Below, one piece after another: positions 1 through 10,581 of a DNA stretch of 64,000 nucleotides. A program made the translations under genes and the position numbers. The stretch is taken from NCBI GenBank assembly GCA_963675135.1, contig OY776133.1, positions 36,641,994 through 36,705,993 on the forward strand, given 5' to 3'. The DNA comes from Galeopsis tetrahit. Its lineage: Eukaryota > Streptophyta > Magnoliopsida > Lamiales > Lamiaceae. Position 1 is the first letter of the stretch. Each line of letters opens with the position of its first letter. The notes below the pieces were generated by a model. That model saw nothing but the letters and a program-made list of their open reading frames with translations. It was not told the origin of the DNA and did no database searches.

Positions 1-525
1 ATGTAGTTGGATGCTGAAATTCGGATTTTAAATCCCGAACTAGAACAAGACGGAAGGCTTAACATCTCACGTCCAGCTGGGTAAATCCCAAATCACGCCT
101 CATTTGCTAGTATTTAGAAACAGGAAAACAGACTTCTCAAGTGTGTAAAAAAGCAGAAAAAAATGTTAAAGAGTTGGTTGTTTGTATTAGTCTGTTAGAC
201 AACATTGATTTAGAATTTTACGATTTTGAGGAAGATAACAACGCTTGCTAAACTCGTGTAACCTTCTCATTGACATTGGGCTTAAGGGAATGACAAAAAC
301 TTGTCTGTTATTAAATAGTACTACAGTTGCATTGTACGGAGCGTTATTCTACTTGAAAAAGTCCTGTCTGGTCCGTGTAATGAAACAATCTTGTGCAATG
401 AATACTGAATATTAAGTTAGCTAATCGAAGATTGAATGCAAGTTGCTTAGTACAATTATTTTCAGGACATGTTAACTGATTTTGTAACCTATATACTTAC
501 TTTGCCTGCCCATCATCATCTGTAG
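1..525 (+). other. Intron (probable) upstream of BBX exon
   Basis: AT-rich sequence with no coding potential that I can see. It ends in a pyrimidine-rich stretch and a CAG-type acceptor immediately before the B-box exon at 526. It is most simply the intron separating this exon from the first B-box exon, which lies off the left edge. Confidence 0.6.
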
Positions 526-1143
526 GAGAAGACCGCATTCATTTTCTGTGTTGAGGACAGAGCACTCTTTTGCAAGGACTGTGACGAGCCCATTCATTCC
601 GCTAACAGTCGTGCTGCAAACCACCAGCGTTATTTAGCCACTGGTATACGCGTGGCTCTCAGCTCCAGTTGTAGTAACCGAAGTTTAAAGCAAGAATCGG
701 ATCCAAGCCCTCCGAAATCAAATACTTCAAAAACTCCCACGCAGCATATTCCTGGCGGCACATCATCAGATTGGGCCGACGAGTTGCTACAATTATCTGA
801 TTATGAGTCCTCTGACAAGGTAAAAAAGTTAATTTGGATTATGGCTGCATTCAATGGAAAATAGTAATGCGAATTATCGAATAGTGAATTATAATTACTA
901 GCCTTGTGTGTGCACTTGTAATAATTCGTTGTTTGAGTTGAGCAGAAGGAGCAGCTCGAATTTGGGGAGCTTGAGTGGTTGACGGATATGAGTTTGTTTG
1001 GTGAACAAGTAGAGCCTTTAGCTGCAGCAGAGGTACCTCAGATACGGGTGTCTCAGCCAAGCAGCACGACCTCTTACAAGAGGCCTCGAATTGGAAATCT
1101 CGATGACGATGAAGAGCATTTCACCGTACCTGATCTTGGTTGA
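526..1143 (+). CDS. B-box zinc finger protein, BBX18/19 type (3' two exons, partial)
   Basis: Exons 526-819 and 946-1143 join in phase 0 across a GT-AG intron; the stop is TGA at 1141-1143. The first exon encodes a second B-box with the Cys/His ligand pattern FCVEDRALFCKDCDEPIH, followed by ANHQRYLATGIRVALSSSC, which is characteristic of double-B-box (DBB) proteins. The second exon encodes a C-terminus with GELEWLTDM, an FGEQVEPLAAAEVPQ stretch and a terminal FTVPDLG, as in the BBX18/BBX19 subgroup. Family members are nuclear transcription cofactors in light signalling; that role is known for the family and not shown here. B-box 1 and the start codon lie outside the window. Nothing visible is broken. 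Confidence 0.9.
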
Positions 1144-1709
1144 AATTTGATTGATGGCTTTAATCTTGCTGATGAAACTATGTATACCATACACAACATC
1201 CTGGTAAATATATTCCCTATGAAAGTAACTAGATTGTTTTCATGTATTTAATCGAAATGCTGATATATATATTTACCTGCAACTTAGCTGTGCTTACTAA
1301 ACTTCTGTATGGAAGTTAATTTTTCTCTCCTGGCTCATCATTAGTCTTTGTTTTGCTCTGGCTGAATCACTACTTTCTTGGATGAGCGGATTAACGATAG
1401 GGATGTAAACGAATCGACTTCTGTCAAGCTTGATTTGAACTCGGTCGAGAGTAGTTTTTTTGAGCTTGATCTCGAATCCATGAAAAATTCGGTAAAATCA
1501 AGCTCAACTACCAACAATATAATTTCATAATAGACATATATAGACGTAAACAACCTTTATAAGTTTTTTTTTTTAAAATAATATTGCTCCATTATCTAAA
1601 AAGTATTAGCATAATTATACCCATAATTAACAAAATGGATGAACTACAACTAAGTTATTAACAATTGTGGTTCTAATAATTATATAATTAAACAAGGTAT
1701 AAATAAGCA
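1144..1709. other. 3' flank of BBX gene, no further gene seen
   Basis: Likely 3' UTR for the first few hundred bases, then AT-rich intergenic DNA. No coding signal or repeat boundary was recognised. Confidence 0.5.
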
Positions 1710-2589
1710 CGGAAATGATATAGAGCCCACCAATTGTGCCCACCAGTTTTGCCCACCGTCTATGTGGCATTACCACGTCAATAAATTCTTATTTATATTT
1801 AATTTAAACTTAATCTAATATCAATATTTTATTTTTTTATCCATATCAATATTTTAAAAAATCTTTTTTTATATTTAATTTAATATTATCTCTATCAAAT
1901 TACGAACTAACGCCATAAATCTTTTCTCAAATCTTTCCATCACCATTAATTTTTTCTCAAATCTTATATCAATATTTTATTTTATGCGTAACTAATCTTT
2001 TCTCAAATCTTTCCATCACCATTAATTTTTTCTCAAATCTTATATCAATATTTTATTTTATGCGTAACTAACCCATTAATCTTTTTTTAAATCTTTTCTA
2101 TCACCATCTTATATCTATATCATTTCCGTAAAAATGACTACATTAATTTACATAACTCTAAACCTCTAAACTCATAAACCCTAAAACCCTAAACCCTAAA
2201 CCCCCTAAACCCTAAACCCCTAAAACCCTAAACCCTAAACCCCAAAAATCCTAAACCCTAAAACCGTAAACCCTAAGATTCAATTAAGATTTGATAATAT
2301 ATTAATATTACATTAAACTCACGCCACATATAAGATTTGAGAAAAAATTAATGGTGATGGAAAGATTTGAGAAAAGATTTATGGCGTTAGTTAGCGTAAT
2401 TTGATAGAGATAATATTAAATTAAATATAAAAAAAGATTTTTTAAAATATTGATATGGATAAAAAAATAAAATATTGATATTAGATTAAGTTTAAATTAA
2501 ATATAAATAAGAATTTATTGACGTGGTAATGCCATATAGGCGGTGGGCAAAACTGGTGGGCACAATTGGTGGGCTCTATATCATTTCCG
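1710..2589. mobile_element. Non-autonomous Mutator-like foldback element (MULE-MITE), 880 bp
   Basis: The ends form long inverted repeats of about 260 bp. The left arm begins CGGAAATGATATAGAGCCCA and the right arm ends with its reverse complement. The element is flanked by a perfect 10 bp target-site duplication, TAAATAAGCA (1700-1709 and 2590-2599). Long TIRs plus a 9-11 bp duplication are diagnostic of Mutator-like elements. There is no transposase. The arms contain short internal direct repeats such as TTTTCTCAAATCTTTCCATC. The loop holds telomere-type repeats, annotated separately. Confidence 0.88.
2161..2275. repeat. Interstitial plant telomere-type repeats (CCCTAAA)
   Basis: About a dozen imperfect units of CCCTAAA/CCCTAAAA run through this stretch, the complement of the plant telomere repeat TTTAGGG. 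They lie in the loop between the two arms of the MULE-MITE. Confidence 0.85.
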
Positions 2590-3019
2590 TAAATAAGCAA
2601 TCATCTCTATTCAAATACCTAAAACAATAAATACGGAGTATTATTTAATTCAAATTAGGAATGTTAATGAGGCGAGTCAAGTTATATTCTAATATTGTTT
2701 TGCATAGAACTTAATAGTTCAATTGGGGTGGGGCACAAATTTTAAGAAAAAAGTAGATAAAGTAAATGTACTATAGAGTATTGTGGGGTCCATTGTGAAT
2801 AAAATGATTGTTTGTGAATAAAGTTGATGGCAAATTGAGTAATTAAAGTGATGTTTGAAGGGTGATAGTTTTTATAAAGTGTATTAGACTACATTTGGTG
2901 GACAAAAAATATGAGACAAATGAAATTACATTTTGTAGACGGAAGGAGTACTTTTCCTTTGTGAATAAGTCAAACTCTGATTAAAACATAATACACCCGA
3001 TATATATGGTTTTGTCTAG
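2590..3019. other. AT-rich intergenic DNA, nothing recognised
   Basis: No coding potential. A CGGAAGGAGTA-like motif near 2939-2950 resembles a decayed Stowaway end, but no partner end was found. Confidence 0.5.
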
Positions 3020-3245
3020 TATGGACTCGAGTGCATGTTGTGCACCCTAGTCTAAAGAAAAGTGTAAGTTATTAAACTGAAAAGTACAACACAATATTAC
3101 TAAAAAGTGTAAGTCACTATAACTAAAAATATTATTATACAGTTTAATAATTGAAAAGTGCAACACCATTTTATCAAAATGTGTAAGTCAGTAAATTGAA
3201 AAGTGCAACATGAACTAGGGTGCACAACATGCACTTGAGTCCATA
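3020..3245. mobile_element. MITE with ~31 bp terminal inverted repeats
   Basis: The ends are near-perfect inverted repeats: TATGGACTCGAGTGCATGTT on the left and its complement, with one mismatch, on the right. The terminal arms read through GTGCACCCTAGT. The interior is about 160 bp of AT-rich DNA with repeated AAAAGTGTAAGT motifs. No convincing target-site duplication was found, so the superfamily is unassigned. Confidence 0.7.
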
Positions 3246-3830
3246 GCAGACCAACTCGATATATATAAGTTTTTGTCATTTTAATGGTTTTTAAAAAAAA
3301 AAAGTTCGGATGTATATTTACTAAAAAAAGATAGACTAAACATTAAAAAAGTCTATCATAATTAATGGGTAAGATAGGCCATGATTACACCTAACTTTTG
3401 AATGCAAGCCTAAGTTGTGGAGAGCCTTCTAAGTTTTCACGGACATTTGTCATAGTTGCGAATAAATGAAAGTTTCTTTAACTTAAAAAAAAAAAAAAAG
3501 TTTGGGGATACAAAATCTAGTCTCTAAACAAACATGTTTTCACACCTATTAGTGGCCTCATATTGCCTCTTTATTTACCAATGTAATAATTTATCTTGAT
3601 AAGGGATTTTTTTTTTAGATCATTTCACATATAATTCACCAATTATTTGGATCCGTCAAGTAGTCAACAATTAACTATCATTAAATTTAAATGAAGATTT
3701 ATAAAAGAAGGATGTTCATATAATGAATGATTTATTAAAATTTTGGAGAGATATTGTTTCATCAATAGTACATCCATTATTTATTAGTTATATTTGTTGA
3801 GATATATGATTATATATACAATACACAAAC
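3246..3830. other. Intergenic / 3' flank of fructokinase
   Basis: AT-rich with several A-runs. On the minus strand this is downstream of the fructokinase stop and should contain its 3' UTR and polyadenylation region, which I cannot place exactly. Confidence 0.5.
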
Positions 3831-6800
3831 TTAGTTATGGGGGAAACAAGCTCTTAAACCCCCCAAGCAATTAGTTTTTCCTCCATTGACAAGGCTGAGC
3901 ACTTGGGAGTGAGTGGGAAGAGCTGGGATTGCTCCTTTTTTTGTTGTGGTGATGGCTCCACACGCACTTGAATACTTCAACACTTCTTTCAATCTTGGCT
4001 CATCCTGTTGATTAAATAAAATAAATGATTATTCATGACTTATATATTCATCTTTCAATCCACATAAAATGTGCTTATTTTTCTTTTTGAGTTGTTCACA
4101 CAAAGTGTGCATGTTTCATTTCTTTAAAAAAAAAATATACTCAATCACACTTAATTTATCTTCTCTCTACCTTATCTATTTTTATTTATAAATCAACAAT
4201 ATTCTCAAAAAATGTGCAAAAAGAAACTAGTATGCATATAATTAGTGGCAAAAGATAAACACCAAAACTTTTGCATATATCACAAAATGCGCCCCTTGCT
4301 ATGAAAATGAAAAAGAGATGTTTTTTAATTGAAAAGTGTAATTTGTTTTAATGAACATTATTATTCGTATGAGAGAAACTAATGTGCAATATTGCACATA
4401 GCACAAACTAATTAAGAAAATATCATATGGGCCGCGTGAAAATAGGGCAGGGGAAAGATTCTCCAAGAAGCGTGCGAACAATGCAGAAAATGTGAGAAAT
4501 ATAGAAGAAATAACGGGGGAGACAGAGGGGATATTAAATCAAAACACATAACATAAATAGAGGGAAAAGATGAACAACATATTTGAAAACATTCAAAAAA
4601 ATCATAACAAACATAGTCTCTTGATTTATTGATTAATTCGTGTATTACTGCATTAATAAAAAAATGTTATTGCAAAAATAAAATAATGTTACAATATTAA
4701 CTAGTAACAATCTTTTATTCAAACATTAACATTCCTTTATTCATACAGTAATATACAACTTTTACCATTAAAAAACTAATTTTTTAATGATGAAAAACCA
4801 CCGTCTCATAAACAAATTGGGAGAACTTGAACAAAAAAAAAAAACTGAAAGCGGGAAAAAGTAAAAAAAGGAACGTGAGAAAATGATCGAAAAAAGGGGC
4901 ACTTGAAAAGCCGTCAGAATGGACAATATTGCACATTGCATATAAGTTTTTGTCTATTTGTATTATTTTGAAAAAATATCACTTTTTACGTTACCTTTTA
5001 TTTGAAAAAAACTTTTCACACGGTCAGATTTTATGAGACGATTCCATACAAAATTTACTACAGTAATAATTTTTTTTTAGTGAAACCTAGTTTGAGAACC
5101 TCACCTCAAATATGGCATGATCATCCACAATGTGTCGTAGGAGGGCTCCTACAAAAGCATCACCTGCTCCAGTTGTGTCCACCCTCTTCAAGCTATACCC
5201 ATCCACTGCTCCACGAAATTTCTGTTCATGCACAATTTAACACTCTCTATTTATTTAATGCACATTTATAAAATCATAGTAGCATTCTGCTTTATAATTT
5301 TTCATTTTAATACACATCATATATTAATTTAGCAGATCACGACCAACCCGGTTGAATCTTACAGGTCACGCCCATTAAAAATTAATATAGGGTGCTAGCA
5401 TACTTAGTGAAAAATGTATGTATTAAAAAAAAAAAAAAAAAGGTATTATGCACCCTTTAGTAAATAATACTACTAATATTTTTCAATGTAATATTATATG
5501 CAATAAAGTGCAATGATTAAACTCAAATGCACAGGAGAACACCCAAACCAGAATAATTACTATCCCAACCGAAGGTCTTAAACAAAAGAACTATATAAGT
5601 ACATAAATCAATCTAGCTCCAAAGGAAATCAATAAAGAAATAAAAAAAGGTAATAAAATTAAGAAATACATATATAATTGCAAAAAGTATTAATTTATTC
5701 CGAAATAATTATTTATGTTCCATTTTCTTAAAGACATAAGCTAAAGAAAATTTAAATATTAATTAAACTGTATAAATTAGTGTTGAATATTCAATTAATA
5801 CTTTCTCGATCCCATTTAAAATAAGTACTCCCTCCGTCCCATAGAAACTTGCACACTTGGGTGGACACACAATTTAAGAAATGTGTAAAGAGTGATGTTT
5901 TGAGGGTAGTTTTGTAAAATTTTATTAATAATGTAAAGTAAAAAGTAGATTGAGTGTGAAAAAGTAATGTCATATGGGTAAATAAGAGTATATTTTGAGG
6001 GAGGTTATGAAGATATTTCCTTCTATGGAGTGTGCAAATTGGTATGGGACATCCATTTATAGAAAGTTGTCAGCAAATTCCTATGGAACGGAGGGAGTAG
6101 TATATAATTAGAAAATATACACATATTAAAAAACTAATTAATTTTTTTTATTCCCGTAATATATTTTTATCTATCTTATTAAAATAACACATTTATTTAA
6201 ATTTTTAAAGAATTTCAAATGTAAATTAAAAAAAAATGCAATAAATATATTAAAATTGGAAAACGTCATCTAATATAAGTGAGAGGAGTGTAAAAGATAA
6301 ATATACCTTGGTATAGTATCTACATCCCTTTCTTCCAAGTGTAACCAAAAGAAGCTTTAAGTTGTCGTGCCATAGAGACATGGCAGATTCATCATCATCA
6401 ATATTCGTGTTTTCCGTGAGGAATATGAGCTCGTCGTCGCTGATCTTGATCACATCAGCCTTATCCCATATGCTCATTATTTGCCGTCGTGCCTCCTCCG
6501 CCGACGGCCAAAGCGGCAGTCGGAGGTTCGGGTCGTAAGTCAACAATGCACCGGCGGACTTAGCCACTTCCATTGCTTTCAAATGTGAGGATCGACATGG
6601 CTCCACAATCAAGCTCACCGATCCAAAGTGGAACACTTTACACTAAATATATAGTACTTTACAAATATTAGAATACAAGAAACACTAACTTTATTTTTAC
6701 GGAAAATAATTAACCATGCACTTAGAATGCGGATGTTCAATTTACGTCATTTTTGTCGATTTTTTTTTTTTTTTTTTTCAAATTTGCTGAAAATGTAAAC

Positions 6801-8362
6801 GTGTGGCTCACAAGTGTAGAATTGGATATTTAGGGAAAATGTCTAATTTACGTCCTTTTAAGTGTAGAATTGGATATTTTAAAAAAATGTCTAATTTGGA
6901 GAATTTACACTCTTGATTAATATCTCGTTAAAAAAAAAACACGACAAATTCAAGTACGTTAAAAACAAAACATTTTAAGTTAACTTTCAAATTTTTCACA
7001 AATCATGATCATGATAGTTAAAAAAATTCAATTTATTTCGGTAACTTTGTACACTGTTTCATTTACGCTCAATTTAAGCAAAACCGATGCCATTTTTGGC
7101 ATACACTACAAGAAAAATGACTTTTAGTGACATAATTCCTGTCATTATAACTTCTCTAGCTAAAAGTCTTCAGTGACGGTAATTGACTTTTAGTGAGAGG
7201 TCATGTCATTAATTCTCAAATTTCTGTCACTAAAAAAACAGTTTTCTTGTAGTGATATGCCTCGGGACAATTTGCAAAAAATCTAAAAGCTATGGGTCCA
7301 ACATTGTGTCCAAACCCCAAATCGATGTGGTTTGGCAAGAATTGGACATATATATATTTGTGCAATTACGAGTCTACAAATTAAATCTTTTTAACTATCT
7401 TTGAACAATTCGTGAAAAAGATGAACCGGATCAAAAATATTTTTAACTCAATTAATCACTAACATAGAAACTAAGCACTTACATATGTGTATATAAATAT
7501 GCACGTGTGAATGTAATAAAATACGTACATGCATACTCCCTTCGACCAATTTTAGATTTATTATTTATTGTGTGGACGAAATTTAATGCAATAATTGTTC
7601 ATTAGTGGTATTAAAAAGATAAAAGTAGAAATCATGAAATTCTTATAAGTAATATAAAAGTATAGTATTAAAATATTGTGAGGGGTGTAATTTTAAAATA
7701 TTTGAAAGGAACCCGTATGCAACAGTTACCATTTTTTTAAATGGGTCGAATAAAATTTTCTAATTGATCCAGTTACATGTATATATATATTATATACACG
7801 TGTGCAGTTTAAACTTTGAAGTGAAAATGTTTTTTTTATTGTCAAATTAAGAAATAATAAATGAAGTCTATTTTTATAATTGATTAATTTAAAATGAGAG
7901 GAATAATACATTTTAATATTTAAAAATACACGCAAAATGAAAATTGAAATAGAAATAGATGCTTACGGAACGAATAAGATCGAGATTCAAGTGATGCGGC
8001 TGTAGCATCATATCGGCACTAGGATTCCTATAGAACATGAACTCACGCTCTCCGTCGGCGCGTAGGGTCACGAACGCCAGAGCCGTCCTCGCCTCCCGGT
8101 CGAAGCTAACACCGTCGGCGGAGACGCCGTTCTCTTTGAGCATTCCGGCGAGCATGTGCCCAAACTCGTCGTCCCCTAGCTTCCCAACGAAGGCGGCCCT
8201 TCCGCCGAGCCTCGCCACTGCTATGGCCACGTTCGCCGGTGCACCTCCTGGAGCTTTAACGAATGCTGGTGCCTCCGCCAGTGACACGCCGGAGACTGTC
8301 GGCACGAAATCGATCAGCATCTCGCCGAAGCTCACGATCAGACCATTATTAGTTGCAGCCAT
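3831..8362 (-). CDS. Fructokinase (PfkB family), four exons, complete
   Basis: Phosphorylates fructose to fructose-6-phosphate with ATP; plant members are cytosolic or plastidic. Exons on the minus strand: 8362-7967, 6642-6307, 5221-5105 and 4004-3831. All have GT-AG borders and all junctions are phase 0, giving 340 residues, close to the usual 320-330. PfkB signature 1 is visible as GGAPANVAIAVARLGG (residues 39-54). Signature 2 is DTTGAGDAF (259-267), with Asp265 as the expected catalytic base. CRYYTK, KFRGAVDGY and ACGAITTTKKGAIPALP are further family landmarks. No transit peptide is evident, so a cytosolic enzyme is inferred. The last ~20 residues (after VLSLV) look like a lineage-specific tail. 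The start is the first ATG of the frame, about 50 bp downstream of a TATA box. MITEs sit in introns 1 and 2. Confidence 0.95.
5828..6097. mobile_element. Stowaway MITE in fructokinase intron 2
   Basis: Begins CTCCCTCCGTCCCATAGAAA and ends in the inverted form GGAACGGAGGGAG, flanked by the TA dinucleotide duplication typical of Stowaway (Tc1/mariner) MITEs. About 270 bp, no coding capacity. Confidence 0.88.
7104..7254. mobile_element. Small CACTA-type MITE in fructokinase intron 1
   Basis: A 151 bp element with ends CACTACAAGAAAA and TTTTCTTGTAGTG, flanked by a 3 bp duplication ATA. The ends and the duplication length fit a deleted CACTA element. Internal TTTTAGTGACA and TGTCACTAAAA stretches act as subterminal repeats. 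Confidence 0.85.
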
Positions 8363-8408
8363 TTGGATTGATAATGTAATGAGATGTTGCGCAGATTAAT
8401 GTGTGTGG

Positions 8409-8416
8409 TATATATA
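8409..8416 (-). promoter_or_regulatory. TATA box of fructokinase
   Basis: TATATATA on the minus strand, 47-54 bp upstream of the ATG. This would place transcription start about 20 nt before the start codon. Confidence 0.55.
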
Positions 8417-8549
8417 GCTGATTATAATATAGATATATGGGGTGGAGAAGAGAAACATACTCCCCCATATTCACAATTTTCAATTTTGATGTTTCACATC
8501 TTATTTCATTACATGGATGATTGAGAACGTCCTATAATATTGAGGACGA

Positions 8550-8555
8550 CACGTG
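8550..8555 (-). promoter_or_regulatory. G-box (CACGTG) upstream of fructokinase
   Basis: A palindromic CACGTG core within GACACGTGTTA, about 190 bp upstream of the ATG. Such cores bind bZIP and bHLH factors and occur in light- or ABA-responsive promoters. Any function here is inferred. Confidence 0.4.
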
Positions 8556-8996
8556 TTAAAAATTCAGCAGAGTGAAATATCAGTGAAACAGGAAAAATCG
8601 AACCGAATTTCATTTAATTTAAAAGTCAGAACTTGTAGAAAAGTTAACAATTACGGAGTAATTCTTATATATCAATTTCCTAATATATATGCGTAGCGAG
8701 TTATTGAAGTAAAAAGTGATAGTAAAAAGAAAGAGGTAAAGAGATGTAGAAAAAAAGGGAAGAAGATAGGAAAGAAAAAAAATGAAAAAAGATAGTGGAA
8801 GTTGCCAAAAAATGAAAATGTGACCTTTGATAGCTCGTTCAAAATGACAAAATTGATAACTTTCGAAGTGACGGAGGAAGTAATAAATACTCTGGCCCTC
8901 TGTCACATTAGATTAATTTGTTACTATTTGCACGAAGTAGCTAGAGAGTATACAAGTTTTTTTTTAGTAATAAAGTAGAGTATTAAATGAAGTTTA
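8556..8996. other. Upstream region of fructokinase, nothing further recognised
   Basis: AT-rich and purine-biased (a long A/G tract around 8700-8800). CGGAGTAATTC near 8654 and GACGGAGGAAGTA near 8871 are faintly Stowaway-like but do not pair convincingly. Confidence 0.4.
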
Positions 8997-9143
8997 AAGG
9001 TGTAAACAATTTCTATGTGACCAGTTAATACGGAGCGCAAAACCATGGTTTTAAACGGGACCCCCGCAAGTGGGCGGTGAGATTTGTTCCCAGGGATTAG
9101 TCGGTCCATGAACCGGATACCCGAGACTTAAAAAAAAAAAAAA
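8997..9143 (+). mobile_element. tRNA-derived SINE, 5'-truncated, with poly(A) tail
   Basis: The sequence from GTGTAAACAATTTCTATGTG through ACGGGACCCCCGCAAGTGGG to ATACCCGAGACTT is shared, on the opposite strand, with the SINE at 16628-16810. It ends in a run of A at 9130-9143. A near-repeat AAGTTTAAAG / AAGTTTGAAG flanks it and may be the target-site duplication. The pol III promoter part present in the other copy is missing here. Confidence 0.75.
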
Positions 9144-10580
9144 GTTTGAAGTGAAAATTTTATTTTATTATTAACGAAGAAATTATGAATCTAATTTAAA
9201 GGGATCAAACTATGGTTATGCTTGTTTTGGGGCAATAGTTCTAGTATTTGAAAATCTTGACTTATAGTTAAAATTTGTTTTGAAATCTTATTAGATACAT
9301 TGATGGGAAAATTGTATTATGAAAGAATAAAAAGGTAGAAGACGTGATAGAGTGAAATAGGATTTATGGAATTTTAAAATTCTCGAAACAAACGGGAGAG
9401 TTTGGAATTATGACAAAGTTTAAAGTTTGGGGAGTAATACAATATTGCATGAAGATGAGATTCTAATATTTGCCGTTTACGCATTCTAAAAAGAATCCCA
9501 CTAAACACCCATATATGGTTACAAGTATAAAGATAAGATTCTGAAAATATACATATATTGTAGAATCTCATAAAGTATAATATAAAATTACGATTATCAA
9601 TATATATGCATTAAAAATATTGTTAGAATACAATTAAAAAAAAAAAAAAAAGGGTTTAGAATAGAAGACGTGGAACAAGGGAATCATATGATATAAGGTG
9701 GTATTTTGTTCCTTGGGTTGTAAGTAAAGTGATCCCACCCAAATCAAAGCTAAAATTAATATGATGTTTATTCTCTACATAAATTAATCATTATTTTTAT
9801 AATTTTATTTTTAAAATTGGTGTTGTAATTTTACTATTTTAGGGTGGGTATAGACGTAATGCCTTGGAGGGCTCCAAGTAATATGGAAAATTTATATTAG
9901 TTCGATTTTCTTTAGTGTCATTTTTTGTTCTAATTTCTTAATCATTAACATGTAACAATATCTCAGTTTTCAAAAAAAAAAATGTAACAATATCTTAATA
10001 TGTAATAAATGCAAACAAGACGACTTAAAAAAAAAAAAGTAATAGATGTACAGAAGCACGATCCAAATATTAAATTAAAATGAAACTTTATCTCATACAT
10101 ATTTGAACACCTCAATTATTGGTGCTTGTTAAAATGGTTAAATTCAAATATAAATACATTATACCACCTAAAACTGTATAATGCAATATTGATGACAATA
10201 AAAGGTAGATTAAATAAAAGAAAAGAAATCTAGGACCATAAATTTACAGGTAGAGCAAGAGGTCGGAGTGCCATTAATACAATATTGATGAATTAAGCTA
10301 AATTAAGTTAAAATTCGTGGGTTAAATGTGGGTCAAAGCAGGTCAACTTTAATTAGAATATTTATTTTCGCTCTCAAATATTATTTTACTATATGATCAA
10401 AACCATGTTACTACAATCTAAAAGACCAAAATTTTGTAACTACAAGACCTGTATTACTGGAAGTCTAAAAATAATATGGACACTTATTTTTTTTTGAGTA
10501 AAATTACTAAAATAATTATGACTTATTCGGCTGCTACATGACTAAAACAATGTTACTACAAAATCAAAATTTTATCACTA
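9144..10580. other. AT-rich intergenic DNA without recognised genes
   Basis: Several A/T tracts (for example 9636-9651 and 10028-10038). No reading frame with credible protein content and no clear repeat ends. Confidence 0.5.
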
Positions 10581-10581
10581 C

